This document shows positions 16,831-25,456 of a stretch of DNA of 64,000 nucleotides, piece after piece. Location of the stretch: the NCBI GenBank assembly GCA_005697215.1, contig CP040003.1, positions 744,001 through 808,000 on the forward strand, in the 5' to 3' direction. A program made the position numbers and the translations under genes. Origin of the DNA: Candidatus Saccharibacteria bacterium oral taxon 488 (GTDB lineage: Bacteria; Patescibacteriota; Saccharimonadia; Saccharimonadales; Saccharimonadaceae). Each line of letters opens with the position of its first letter. The first letter of the stretch is position 1. The notes under the pieces were generated by a model, which worked only from the letters and a program-made list of their open reading frames with translations, searched no databases and was not told the origin of the DNA.

Positions 16831-19611
16831 CTATACGAGACTATCTAGCCCCTGGCCAAGTTTGATACTGTAAGGATAAGCTGGATCAAAAACTTCTGCG
16901 CATTCAAAATCGATCGGCCGCATTGATGCAATGCGGTATTGCCCATTATCGTCCCTGCTATACTCAATGATAAAATCTTTCAAACGCCATGGTTTATCAA
17001 TCCCTGTATCGCGCCGTACGGTCTCAGCGATGTCTTGTATGCGCGAAAGAGCGTCAGTCATCAGCTCTCGCTGATTTGACTCCGGCACAGCATTGTCTGC
17101 AAAGAAATTGCGGACCGTTCGCCCGCTCTCGCCATTTATCTTCTCCATCACAACAAAACCTTGTTGCCCGTTCGTAAAGACCCGAGCAATTGGCTTTGGC
17201 GCGTCAACGCCAAGCTTGCGCAGCAACAAAAGCGCCTCGAACTCATCGACTGGCCCCCGACGCTTTGCCTCCACGACATTCTTCACAATCACCTCGGTGT
17301 CGCCAGCAAGCGATAGCCCAAAAACTGCCTCACCAGGATACGGATCGTTTGGGTTCGCTATTTTGAGTGATGTCGCCGACTGCAGTAGTTCGGTGCCAAT
17401 ATCAGGACTTGAGAACAGTTCGGATAACTGGCCTTTTACTGCCTCACTATAACTACTGTCGATCCTCATTTCTCGCTGATTTTCCAGGCTTCTCACTTCG
17501 TAACCCAAGTTAACCGGCTCCGTGTTTTTTAGCTCGCGAGTATAGTAATGCCGGTGCAGAGCTAGCTGTGTCATACGAAAAGCCAGACGTTCACTGGGGC
17601 TAGTCGGTCGACTATACGGTTCCAACCGGCCATCTTCAGTGCGATACAAACCCCCTGCTGACTCTTCGTCCTTGACATTGTATTCTATAGTATCTACTAT
17701 ATTATTTCTTTCCAGCTTGTCACCTTTCAGACCCAGCACCGTTCTTGGTCGGTCTCTCGCACTAAGCAGTCTAATTCGGCTATCATAATCATAGTCTGAC
17801 CCTGGCACCCCTAGCACGCTCATGATATCGTCAGGAATCGTTCCTATAAATCCAGTGTCATAGTAATGGGCGGCGTCTGGGTGCTGGATATGAGAACGCA
17901 GGTACTCGCCTTTTACTTCGTCGTTAAAGTTATTGCAAAACTTTCGCGGATACACAAGGTAGGTAGGAAACTCTATGAGCGACCCGCCTGTCGCACGGCT
18001 ACTCATACCGAGTTTGCGGCGGCGGGCGTAGAGTTGAGCACGGCGCCCCACGTACGCATAGACACCGTCACGACCGAGGAATACTTCTTCAAATTCTCTC
18101 TCGCCTATCCGCTTAGTGTCCCACTCGGCAAACAGTCTATCGTAGTAGCCAGTATCAACTTCAAGTACCTGATTGAATATTTTAGCCGCTCTTTCCAGGG
18201 TTTCAGATATATCAATCTCTCCCATCTCGGCTATATAGTCTGCCACCAGCCTGCGGTAGGTCGGCCAGGCATCACCCGTCTTGTCTCCTCGCCCACCGAA
18301 TAACTCTTGGGCATACCGGTCTCCGTACCGCGACGCTATATCCTTCTGTAGTTTATCGTAGGCCTGTTTAATAGTCTCTCTCAATCTCCTATCATCTTCG
18401 GTTTTGGGAAGTCGCAAACGTCGATCGGCCTGAACCGCTCTTTTGTGAAATTCCGTCCCCGGTCGAGATGATGTCACATGCTCTATGTCACCCGCCTCGT
18501 CTGCGTATGGATGATATTTCACTATACCGCGCAGCTCTGGCTTGAGTTCGGCAATATATGCACGTAACCTAGACGCCTCTTCTGCACCAATAAGCCCCTC
18601 CAGGTCAAGCTGAGTAACTTTTTGCGCAGTCGAGTAGTGGTTTGCACATGCCCACAATACAGTACTCCGTGCGACTGTGTCCATACCGTAGTATGATAAA
18701 TGACTAAGGACGGCATCTGCTAGATCGTCGCTTAATTTTATCTTATCTATACGGCTAAGGACTATTTCTGGGGCAGCTTCACCAAAGACATATACGCATT
18801 GCAGTACCTGTAATTCATAGCCGGCATCAATGAGTTCGTAGGCGATACTAGCATCAAGGCCGGTAAAGTTCTTGAGGTAGCCAGCAACTACATCACCGTG
18901 GCCGGTATTGATGATTTTGTGGGCAATTTCATTATGATCAAGACCAGTAAAGTTCTTGAGGTAGTAGGTGACTGTCCCACAATTACCAGCGTCGATGAGT
19001 TTGTGGGCAATTTCATTGTGATCAAGGCCGGTGAAGTTCTTGAGGTAGTAGGCAACTGTCCCACTCTCACAGGCATCGATGAGTTTGTGGGCAATACTAG
19101 CATCAAGGCCGGTAAAGTCTGTGAGGACGTGGGCGATTACCCAACTATAGCCAGCGTCGATGAGTTTGTGGGCAATTTCATTGTGATCAAGGCCGGTGAA
19201 GTTCTTGAGGTAGCGGCCGACTCTCCCACCACAACCAGCATCAATGAGTTCGTAGGCGATACTAGCATCAAGGCCGGTAAAGCTATCGAGGTTGCGGGCA
19301 ACTGCCCGACCATGGCCGGCATTGATGAGTTTGTGGATGTCATGGTTCGTCAATTGATGGTTAGAATTCTCGCTTACCAGAGTCTCAAGCAACTCATCAA
19401 CAGTGTATGTATCTTCTACCGCCTGCTTAAACCCTCTCTCACCATCTCGCGCAACATGACCAACAAGAGAATTCTCGACACAAGAAAGACCTTCGTGATT
19501 CTCTGCCCGACCCGCAGAGTCCCCTGTCAAGTCTTCAGAGTCCAGTGAACCTTCGGTTATGTGTTCAGAATCATCTACTCTTATAATTTTTCCTGTTTCG
19601 TGACCGTTCAT
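16831..19611 (-). CDS. 926-residue repeat protein with kinase-like C-terminus
   Basis: Not a family I can name. An acidic N-terminus (1-80) leads into six to seven near-identical 27-28-residue units (about 88-265), each with 'LIDAG' and a 'FTGLD' turn, likely a two-helix solenoid. A middle region (about 290-720) is charged and helical with 'YPHADEAGD'-like and Tyr-rich stretches. The last about 170 residues look like a protein-/aminoglycoside-kinase fold: 'EVIVKNV' (candidate ATP Lys), 'FEALLLLRKLG' (alphaC), 'FVVMEKINGES' (hinge) and 'MRPIDFE' (DFG-like metal site); a clear HxD catalytic loop was not seen. No signal peptide. Weak SD (AAAAGGAAAAAA). Part of the lepA island. Confidence 0.7.
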   Translation of the reverse strand: MNGHETGKIIRVDDSEHITEGSLDSEDLTGDSAGRAENHEGLSCVENSLVGHVARDGERGFKQAVEDTYTVDELLETLVSENSNHQLTNHDIHKLINAGHGRAVARNLDSFTGLDASIAYELIDAGCGGRVGRYLKNFTGLDHNEIAHKLIDAGYSWVIAHVLTDFTGLDASIAHKLIDACESGTVAYYLKNFTGLDHNEIAHKLIDAGNCGTVTYYLKNFTGLDHNEIAHKIINTGHGDVVAGYLKNFTGLDASIAYELIDAGYELQVLQCVYVFGEAAPEIVLSRIDKIKLSDDLADAVLSHLSYYGMDTVARSTVLWACANHYSTAQKVTQLDLEGLIGAEEASRLRAYIAELKPELRGIVKYHPYADEAGDIEHVTSSRPGTEFHKRAVQADRRLRLPKTEDDRRLRETIKQAYDKLQKDIASRYGDRYAQELFGGRGDKTGDAWPTYRRLVADYIAEMGEIDISETLERAAKIFNQVLEVDTGYYDRLFAEWDTKRIGEREFEEVFLGRDGVYAYVGRRAQLYARRRKLGMSSRATGGSLIEFPTYLVYPRKFCNNFNDEVKGEYLRSHIQHPDAAHYYDTGFIGTIPDDIMSVLGVPGSDYDYDSRIRLLSARDRPRTVLGLKGDKLERNNIVDTIEYNVKDEESAGGLYRTEDGRLEPYSRPTSPSERLAFRMTQLALHRHYYTRELKNTEPVNLGYEVRSLENQREMRIDSSYSEAVKGQLSELFSSPDIGTELLQSATSLKIANPNDPYPGEAVFGLSLAGDTEVIVKNVVEAKRRGPVDEFEALLLLRKLGVDAPKPIARVFTNGQQGFVVMEKINGESGRTVRNFFADNAVPESNQRELMTDALSRIQDIAETVRRDTGIDKPWRLKDFIIEYSRDDNGQYRIASMRPIDFECAEVFDPAYPYSIKLGQGLDSLV
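18817..19350 (-). repeat. Tandem 81/84-bp repeats coding FTGLD units
   Basis: Six clear FTGLD-containing copies, spaced 27 or 28 codons, alternate between 'DASIA' and 'DHNEIA' variants. Copies are highly similar at the DNA level (for example the shared GGCCGGTGAAGTTCTTGAGG), pointing to recent expansion or gene conversion. Confidence 0.9.
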
Positions 19612-19845
19612 TTTTTCCTTTTACCTATTGATGATTATGGTCTATATTGTAATATATAGACACTGAACGCCGCAAGTATTCTATTCTAAAGTGTCTTACT
19701 CGCAGGATTAGGTTTGCAGCTCAGAGAGGACTGTTCCGCCATATTTAGCATGGCGTATCTAACGACTATGGTCATGGTGGATCGGCTGAGGGGATCGGGT
19801 CTTGACATGGTTTTTCAACCAGCTTGATTTAGCAAAATACTTGGT

Positions 19846-20160
19846 TTACTCCCACCGCCGCGTGCTATTGATCTCGTGCTTCTCAAAATACACTTCCGCC
19901 AAATTGACGTCAAACCGATTTGCCAATTCCATCAAATAATTCAACACGTCCGCAAACTCCTCGCGCAGATTATCATGGTTATCAGGTCTTTTTTCTCCCT
20001 TAAATCCCGTCTCTTTGCGAATCGCTTTCGCCAGCTCGCCAACCTCCTCAGTAAACAATAAGAATACTTCGGTAACAGAATTTTTATCCCATCCTTTTTC
20101 TTTACACGTTTGATCGAGGTGTTTTTGTAATTCAGTTAAGCTTATTGTTTGTGGATTCAT
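19846..20160 (-). CDS. MazG-like nucleotide pyrophosphohydrolase
   Basis: 104 residues, typical for a single-domain MazG protein. The metal motif 'LFTEEVGELAKAIRKE' (about 30-45, EExxE) and 'REEFADVLNYLMELANRFD' (about 67-85, ExxD) are complete. Such enzymes cleave non-canonical NTPs/dNTPs to the monophosphate and pyrophosphate; some act in phage defence or house cleaning. Good SD (AGAGGAG) before the ATG. It sits in the lepA island between the 926-residue protein and the GIY-YIG gene; a second unrelated MazG-type gene is at 46949. The 234-nt gap to the large gene shows nothing clear. Confidence 0.9.
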   Translation of the reverse strand: MNPQTISLTELQKHLDQTCKEKGWDKNSVTEVFLLFTEEVGELAKAIRKETGFKGEKRPDNHDNLREEFADVLNYLMELANRFDVNLAEVYFEKHEINSTRRWE

Positions 20161-20204
20161 ACTTCTCCTCTACTTATCTCGCTATCGACGCGAATGGCTT
20201 GCGT

Positions 20205-20813
20205 TTATAATTTAACATCCGGCAAGTCTTTCAGCTTCTTGCCCTCAAAACAAAAATATGCTGCGCCCTGGTAGGCACCGCTGTTGTTGACTTGATTTTT
20301 ATCCTCAAATATTTTTCGCACCAGCGGCGACAAAAACCACCTCTGCCCGCCATATTCAACTTCGCGCTCGCCAACAATTTTTGCTACAATTGTTTTATCT
20401 TTGAGAAAGACAACCTCATCGCCATTTTTGAGACCTTTCCGGTAAAAGCTAAACTTTTGATTACTGTTTTTGGCTTTGGTGATTTTATCAAATTCCGCTT
20501 CTTTATTTTTCTGCTCCGGAAAGACCACCTCGCCCTCAAACGATAGCAACAGCTGCCGTACCAAATCATAATCAAGCGCAAAAAGCTCGCTACTGCCGAC
20601 TCGATGCTTGGCGAATATTTCGTGCAGTAGCGTTTCCTTTTCGGAATAGTCAGCCACCTCGATCGCAAACAACCGCTTCAAACCAACCACATTGTAGTAG
20701 CCATTCGCCTCGAGAAAGCGCATCCGCTCTGGGTACTGCTTGGTTTGTGTCTTGCCGATTTTGATAAGGCCCGACACTGCGGTGGTCATGACGTAGATGA
20801 TGCCTTTGCTCAT
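20205..20813 (-). CDS. GIY-YIG (T5orf172/Mug113-like) protein
   Basis: 202 residues. N-terminal nuclease-like domain with 'GIIYVMTTAVSGLIKIGKTQ' (GIY-YIG variant), 'PERMRFLEANGYYNVVGL' and 'SEKETLLHEIFAKHRVGSSELFAL', as in T5orf172-type proteins. The C-terminal domain ('LKNGDEVVFLKDKT...REVEYGGQRWFLSPLVRKI...GAYQGAAYFCFEGKKL') resembles DUF4357/RAMA-type modules that follow many such nucleases. They may nick or bind DNA, but activity is not shown. Perfect SD (AAGGAGG). A decayed copy of its middle is at 21053-21118, so the gene was once duplicated in this island. Confidence 0.85.
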   Translation of the reverse strand: MSKGIIYVMTTAVSGLIKIGKTQTKQYPERMRFLEANGYYNVVGLKRLFAIEVADYSEKETLLHEIFAKHRVGSSELFALDYDLVRQLLLSFEGEVVFPEQKNKEAEFDKITKAKNSNQKFSFYRKGLKNGDEVVFLKDKTIVAKIVGEREVEYGGQRWFLSPLVRKIFEDKNQVNNSGAYQGAAYFCFEGKKLKDLPDVKL

Positions 20814-20982
20814 TATAATTCCTCCTTATAACTAATATTCTACACTACTTTCACAGAACCTAGCTTGTTGAAGAATCCCTATTTATAACCTGAGAAGCCT
20901 CCAGCCGGTCTCTCAGTTGAAAATATTGGCTGGCAGACACTTTGACCGGGTCGTCTGAAGTATCAATCACAGTTTACTCTGC

Positions 20983-21052
20983 ATTTTCTCAACGTAACCG
21001 TGTCAGCTACCCGCGCCTCACGAGTGGTGTTGAGGTTGGTAATAATGTAGCC
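20983..21052 (-). pseudogene. Decayed scrap of the end of lepA-N (copy C)
   Basis: About 70 nt align at roughly three quarters identity to the end of lepA-N (22773-22844); the minus strand reads GYIITNLNTTREARVADTV against [19 protein letters not shown] in the intact gene. It is joined directly to a scrap of the GIY-YIG gene. The 348-nt gap 20814-21161 holds these two scraps and otherwise no gene. Confidence 0.75.
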
Positions 21053-21118
21053 GGGTAGCAGTGTTTCCTTTCCGGAATATTCAGTCGCCCCAATCGCTCT
21101 ATACATAATGTTGTAGCA
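21053..21118 (-). pseudogene. Decayed scrap of the GIY-YIG gene
   Basis: Sequence such as GTTTCCTTTCCGGAATATTC followed by CAATCGC matches 20631-20665 within the GIY-YIG gene with a few substitutions. It abuts lepA scrap C, giving a chimeric junction. Confidence 0.65.
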
Positions 21119-21161
21119 TTTTATTCTATTTTATAAATAATGGCAGCTCATTCTTAACTCA

Positions 21162-21839
21162 CTATGCTTTCGGCAAAAAACCGCGCGCCACGAGCGCCTG
21201 CCAAGCCATGTCCGCCGAGAGAGATGATGGCTGAGGCGTTGAAAATCCCTTAGCAGGATAGGTCTTTATCCGCTCGTAATCACCCAGCATCAACGTCAGC
21301 ATCATAGCGGCACTCCCATAGGTTGCCTCGTATAAGCGATAATATGCCTCTAATGTTGTCGGCTGACTAGTTACATACAGTCGCGGCCGCGGATACGGCC
21401 ACTGAGCCTCGGCAGTTGCCAAAAATCGACGCGTCATATATGGTTTATGAACCAAGATAATGTCCTTACTCTGAATCATCATCTCTGCCAGCAGCCGAGC
21501 CGAACGGGTGATATTTTCACCGGTGTTGGCGGCTTGATGCTCAAACAGGATTGCCGAGTTCGGCACCGCCAAACGTTGGAGCTGTCGCCCTAACAGTGTC
21601 GCTTCGGTTTCCGTGGCCCTATGATAGGGATTAGCAAATCCCGACACCACGATCCGTTGACTCACGCCCGCATGATATAGCTCGGCCGCTCGCTCGGCGC
21701 TATCGATCATAGCTCCCGCGCCACCGATCACAATAGCATCCGCCCGCACCGGTAGCCGACTCTCAACACAAAGATATTCCCACAGCACATGAAGATGGTG
21801 CCAGTCTTGATCAGTGAGAGCTAGCTGACTACGCGACAT
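21162..21839 (-). CDS. YdcF/SanA-like (DUF218) protein
   Basis: 225 residues. DUF218 fold: 'ADAIVIGGAGAMIDSAERAAELYHAG' (about 33-58), 'QRIVVSGFANPYHRATETEATLLG' and 'FEHQAANTGENITRSARLL', followed by 'IILVHKPYMTRRFLATAEAQWP'. Family members bind nucleotides or act in envelope integrity, often with an N-terminal membrane helix, which is missing here, so the protein should be cytosolic. Its start overlaps the end of the degenerate lepA-like frame at 21829 by 11 nt. Part of the lepA island. Confidence 0.85.
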   Translation of the reverse strand: MSRSQLALTDQDWHHLHVLWEYLCVESRLPVRADAIVIGGAGAMIDSAERAAELYHAGVSQRIVVSGFANPYHRATETEATLLGRQLQRLAVPNSAILFEHQAANTGENITRSARLLAEMMIQSKDIILVHKPYMTRRFLATAEAQWPYPRPRLYVTSQPTTLEAYYRLYEATYGSAAMMLTLMLGDYERIKTYPAKGFSTPQPSSLSADMAWQALVARGFLPKA

Positions 21840-22065
21840 GTATACGCTCTCGAGACTTTTTCAGTGTCACTGTATCGCCCACCCGCACTTCACAGTTGAT
21901 GACGATATGGCCAATTTCACCGGTGTCCAGCGATGGGCTAGGATCATACCCTGACTGAGATTGATTATGACACCGCTGCCAAAACTCCGGTACCACAAAC
22001 GCGACCGACGACGCTGCGAAAGCAACTGCCAAATGCGTGTTGTATTCTCTGAAGAAGGATGTCAT
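21829..22065 (-). pseudogene. Chimeric frame containing lepA-N scrap (copy B)
   Basis: A 78-codon frame whose second half, 21855-21960, aligns to the end of lepA-N with a single 12-nt in-frame deletion: '[11 protein letters not shown]' and '[11 protein letters not shown]' match '[11 protein letters not shown]' and '[11 protein letters not shown]'. The first half (MTSFFREYN...) is unrelated, with a hydrophobic patch. It probably makes no functional protein; it is best seen as an insertion scar next to the YdcF gene, although the open frame could mean it is expressed as a leader for YdcF. Confidence 0.7.
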
Positions 22066-22114
22066 TCATTCAGTATAGCATCTTACAAAGATGGAGTGAC
22101 ATCCACAGGGTTAC

Positions 22115-22753
22115 TTACGTTTCAACTTCCTTACGAGATATCCACACGACCATCATGATAGACCAGCCAAATAGTGACACCTCCGACACTACCGTCAATG
22201 GCACCGAAACCTCACCCGCATAGTATGTGCCGACGACCTTTAGTAGTGCAACACACGCGCTCGTTAGGATAATCAGCCGAGATTTCGTAATAATTGCTAC
22301 CGCAATAACACATGCAGCTAATGCCAGTGCCATCCAATGCAACCCCGCAAACAGTTGGCTCGCGGATAGCACACTTGTCTCTGAAGCAATCGGTAATCCA
22401 TTTACCGGATAAACGAGACGGCCGAGCGCCATCATCGCGTAAAATGCACCAATTGTCGCGATAACGCCTAAAGCAAGCAAGACGCTCGCGCCCACAGGAT
22501 GTCGCTCCCTAAACTTACCGTACAGCACTACAACGATCGCCAACAATATTGATGCCCCACATGCCAGTATTTCATCCGCCAACTGAAGAAGAGTCTGATG
22601 CTGTTGCACCCACGCCATCACACCTGAAGCATCTACTGAAGGTATCGGCAGTGACATTGCAATACTAATGCAGGCCGCGGCAAGCAAACCAAAACCCATC
22701 AGCCATACAATGCTACCAATATACGAAATACGCCGACTGCCTTGCTTCACCAC
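22115..22753 (-). CDS. Hypothetical six-helix membrane protein
   Basis: 212 residues, starting at tandem GTG codons 4 nt after the lepA-N stop; the SD (AAAGGAG) lies in the last codons of lepA-N, so translation is coupled. Six hydrophobic segments are visible (about 13-35, 55-77, 85-107, 130-150, 152-172, 182-203) with a 30-residue extracytoplasmic loop after the first. No family recognised; the helix pattern is compatible with a DUF998-like protein. It is the first gene of the cargo between the two lepA halves in the direction of transcription. Confidence 0.75.
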   Translation of the reverse strand: MVKQGSRRISYIGSIVWLMGFGLLAAACISIAMSLPIPSVDASGVMAWVQQHQTLLQLADEILACGASILLAIVVVLYGKFRERHPVGASVLLALGVIATIGAFYAMMALGRLVYPVNGLPIASETSVLSASQLFAGLHWMALALAACVIAVAIITKSRLIILTSACVALLKVVGTYYAGEVSVPLTVVSEVSLFGWSIMMVVWISRKEVET

Positions 22754-22757
22754 TATC

Positions 22758-23789
22758 TCACTCCTTTGTCATATACTTTTTCAACGTCACCGTATCACCC
22801 ACCCGTGCTTCACGCGTAGTCTTCAAGTTGGTGACGATGTAGCCAATTTCACCGGTATCCAGCGATGAGTCAGGGATCATGCCAGGACTAAGATGGCCAA
22901 CTTCTAGTGCCAGCCCGTTAGCGCCAGTCGCCATCATATGAATTGCTTCACCTTTTTTGATTTGGCCGTCAACCACCCGCACATACAAAATCACCCCGCG
23001 GTAATCGTCATAATAACTATCAAAAATCAGTGCCCGCGTCGGGTCGTCCGGCTGGCCAGTTGGCGCTGGAATTCGCTCAACAATCGCCGCTAAAACTTGG
23101 TCAACATTCTGCCCAGTTTTGGCAGAAATATGAATAATGTCGCTTTCATCGCAGCCCAGCAAATTAATCACCTGTTTGGACACCCGTGGCACATCAGCGG
23201 CCGGCAAATCAACCTTGTTCAGCACCGGGATAATCGTCAAATCTTGCTCCATCGCCAAGTACACATTCGCCAGCGTCTGCGCCTGAATGCCTTGGCTGGC
23301 GTCAACCACCAACACCGCCCCCTCACAAGCCTGCAATGAGCGGCTGACTTCGTAGCTAAAATCAACGTGACCTGGTGTGTCGATGAGATTGAGATCGTAG
23401 ACAGTTGGCTGAGCCAACCCATTCACACCAATATCTACACAAGCCCGAGAATCAGACTCGCTAAGTTCCGGGCGATTCGAGGACTGTTTGAGCGAAGCGA
23501 GTCCCGCAGAATCCCCAGAGATTGGCGAGGAAGATTCACGGCGCGCGGAAGCCGTTGGTGCGAATGGTGTTGGATCAGTTGCTGTATAGTGATATTTCAT
23601 CCGCACCGGCGCGAGCTTAATGGTGATCCCCTTCTCGCGCTCGAGATCCATGCTATCGAGCAGCTGCGACTTCATCTCGCGCTTCTCCACCGTCCCCGTC
23701 ATCTCCATCATCCTATCCGCCAACGTTGATTTACCGTGGTCGATGTGAGCGATGATACAAAAATTCCGAATACTAGTCAGCGGTTTCAT
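22758..23789 (-). CDS. lepA: LepA/EF4 N-terminal half (GTPase and domain II), separate gene
   Basis: 343 residues. GTPase motifs: G1 'AHIDHGKST' (14-22), G2 within 'REKGITIK', G3 'DTPGH' (137-141), G4 'NKVD', G5 'SAKTG'; then domain II up to '[12 protein letters not shown]' and a stop 5 codons later. In other bacteria the chain continues straight into 'ALPGFK' of domain III, which here begins the separate gene at 15634. A second oddity is an extra about 60 residues (69-128) between switch I and G3, Ser/Arg-rich and encoded by palindromic DNA. The ATG overlaps the murJ stop (TGATG). Whether the two halves assemble is untested. Confidence 0.88.
   Translation of the reverse strand: MKPLTSIRNFCIIAHIDHGKSTLADRMMEMTGTVEKREMKSQLLDSMDLEREKGITIKLAPVRMKYHYTATDPTPFAPTASARRESSSPISGDSAGLASLKQSSNRPELSESDSRACVDIGVNGLAQPTVYDLNLIDTPGHVDFSYEVSRSLQACEGAVLVVDASQGIQAQTLANVYLAMEQDLTIIPVLNKVDLPAADVPRVSKQVINLLGCDESDIIHISAKTGQNVDQVLAAIVERIPAPTGQPDDPTRALIFDSYYDDYRGVILYVRVVDGQIKKGEAIHMMATGANGLALEVGHLSPGMIPDSSLDTGEIGYIVTNLKTTREARVGDTVTLKKYMTKE
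23404..23580. repeat. Palindromic in-frame insertion in lepA GTPase domain
   Basis: The DNA coding for the extra residues of LepA contains GTTGGCT-g-AGCCAAC (23404-23418) and an ACTCGCT...AGCGAGT inverted pair about 50 nt apart (around 23457-23512). It is open in the lepA frame. The form recalls Rickettsia palindromic elements, which insert into genes without breaking the frame. Confidence 0.5.
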
Positions 23790-25450
23790 CAGCGCCTCAA
23801 CTTACCCATATCAAATCGCGAAAACAGCAGGCGTTTAATTCGCGCCAAAACTGGGTCGATTTCTGGCAGCCTTAGCCACTTAGACAGCGCACCGTACACG
23901 ACAAAATTGAAAATCGTGATCGCCCCAAACTTGGGCAGCGCCCCTAAAAAGCTGTCATCCGACGCTCGAAATGGAATTACCAACACGCTGACGTAGCACG
24001 CTACCGCTAGTGGCACTGCGGCCAGCGCCATCTTGGCGACCGCTTTGACAAACGTCGCATCAAACAGCTGTGGCATGCGCCGACCTAAAATGACGCATAA
24101 AATCACCACCTCGACAAAGGCCACGATCGACTGCGCCCAGGCCAGGCCGTACGGGCCAAGTTTCACGTAGTAGCCAAGTATCACCGCCAGCGCCACATTC
24201 AGCACAATCGCAAAAATCGACACATACATCGGCGTCTTGGTGTCCTGCTGCGCATAAAATCCGCGCGCCACCATGTGATACACCGTCCTGAATAAAATCG
24301 CCATCACCAGACAACCGAGAATATTCGCCATGACCGGATCGCCATTATTATTGATAAAGTGCACTATGTAGCCGCGCGCGAAAAATGTCACCACACAGAT
24401 CGGGATAATCATCCAGATTACCGTCCTGAGAAATGACCGCAGGTCTCTGCGAAATAGATCCGGCCGCTCTGAGGCAAGGCGTTCAGTTAGCTGCGGAAAG
24501 GCAGCGTTGGAAATAGCGACGCCGATGAGGTTGATCGGCATCATGTGAAGCGTCAATGCTTGGTTATAGCGACGAATGACACCGTCCCCCATCCGCGACG
24601 CCAAGTTGACTTCGGCCAGGCTAACCACATAATCCATCCCCTGATCAATTGAGCGGGCTGGTAGCAGCGACAAGACTTTGCGAAAGCCATGGTTGCGCCA
24701 ATAAATCTTGAAATCATAATCAAAACCGAGGCCGATCAATCCAACCGCACTGACGATGAGTTGCAGCACTGACCCGAGCACCACGCCGAGCGCCACGCCC
24801 ATAATACCGCCATCAAAGATCTGCCAACCGAACAGATTGATGCCATTAGTAAACCATAGCGTACCGATGATAATCCCGACGTTGTACAGCATCGGCGCCA
24901 GCGCATAGAAGGTGAAGCGACCGACCGCTTGCTGGATGCTGGCGATCACCGCTGCCACCGCAAAGATCAGTGGATTTACGGCAATCACCCGCATCATACT
25001 AACTGCCAACGCGTGACCAGCCTCGCTCAACCCCGGCGCGATCAGATATTTCATCAGCGGATCAGCAAAAACGATGATCAGAACGCTGGTTACTAGCGTC
25101 ACCAGCGCCATGAGATTAATCATGCTCGAACTAATTTGCCAGGCTGATTGCTTGTTGCCCTTGATCCACCGTTCGTTAAATACCGGGATGAAAGTAACAC
25201 TCAGCGCTCCCGACACTAGAATCGCAAACATAAAATCCGGCACCATGAACGCTGCGGTATAAGCGTCCAGCCCGACTGGATAACCAGCCAAGTGAGCTTT
25301 CTCGTTAGGGAAATACGCCGCGTTCAAAAAGCGATCGCGCAGCAGCCCCAGCAAGCTTGACAGCAACATTGAGCTCGCTAAAATCGTGGCGGCTAACTTG
25401 ACTGTCAGCCGCTGATTGATCTTGTTGACAACATTACGAACGCGCCCCAT
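23789..25450 (-). CDS. murJ: Lipid II flippase MurJ
   Basis: 553 residues, usual size. Fourteen hydrophobic helices of the MOP superfamily; recognisable segments are '[17 protein letters not shown]' (first helix and loop), '[23 protein letters not shown]' and '[25 protein letters not shown]'. It moves lipid II across the cytoplasmic membrane for peptidoglycan synthesis. It follows ftsH by 6 nt, and its stop overlaps the start of lepA-N, so tilS-ftsH-murJ-lepA-N read as one unit. Confidence 0.93.
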   Translation of the reverse strand: MGRVRNVVNKINQRLTVKLAATILASSMLLSSLLGLLRDRFLNAAYFPNEKAHLAGYPVGLDAYTAAFMVPDFMFAILVSGALSVTFIPVFNERWIKGNKQSAWQISSSMINLMALVTLVTSVLIIVFADPLMKYLIAPGLSEAGHALAVSMMRVIAVNPLIFAVAAVIASIQQAVGRFTFYALAPMLYNVGIIIGTLWFTNGINLFGWQIFDGGIMGVALGVVLGSVLQLIVSAVGLIGLGFDYDFKIYWRNHGFRKVLSLLPARSIDQGMDYVVSLAEVNLASRMGDGVIRRYNQALTLHMMPINLIGVAISNAAFPQLTERLASERPDLFRRDLRSFLRTVIWMIIPICVVTFFARGYIVHFINNNGDPVMANILGCLVMAILFRTVYHMVARGFYAQQDTKTPMYVSIFAIVLNVALAVILGYYVKLGPYGLAWAQSIVAFVEVVILCVILGRRMPQLFDATFVKAVAKMALAAVPLAVACYVSVLVIPFRASDDSFLGALPKFGAITIFNFVVYGALSKWLRLPEIDPVLARIKRLLFSRFDMGKLRR

Positions 25451-25456
25451 ACCAAT

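Noticed and set aside
18898-19548. 216-codon frame antisense to the FTGLD repeats
   Set aside because: Repeat-derived mirror frame of the minus-strand gene; no start signals.
20814-20980. Additional gene between the GIY-YIG gene and lepA scrap C
   Set aside because: Short frames only, no SD, no conserved motif.
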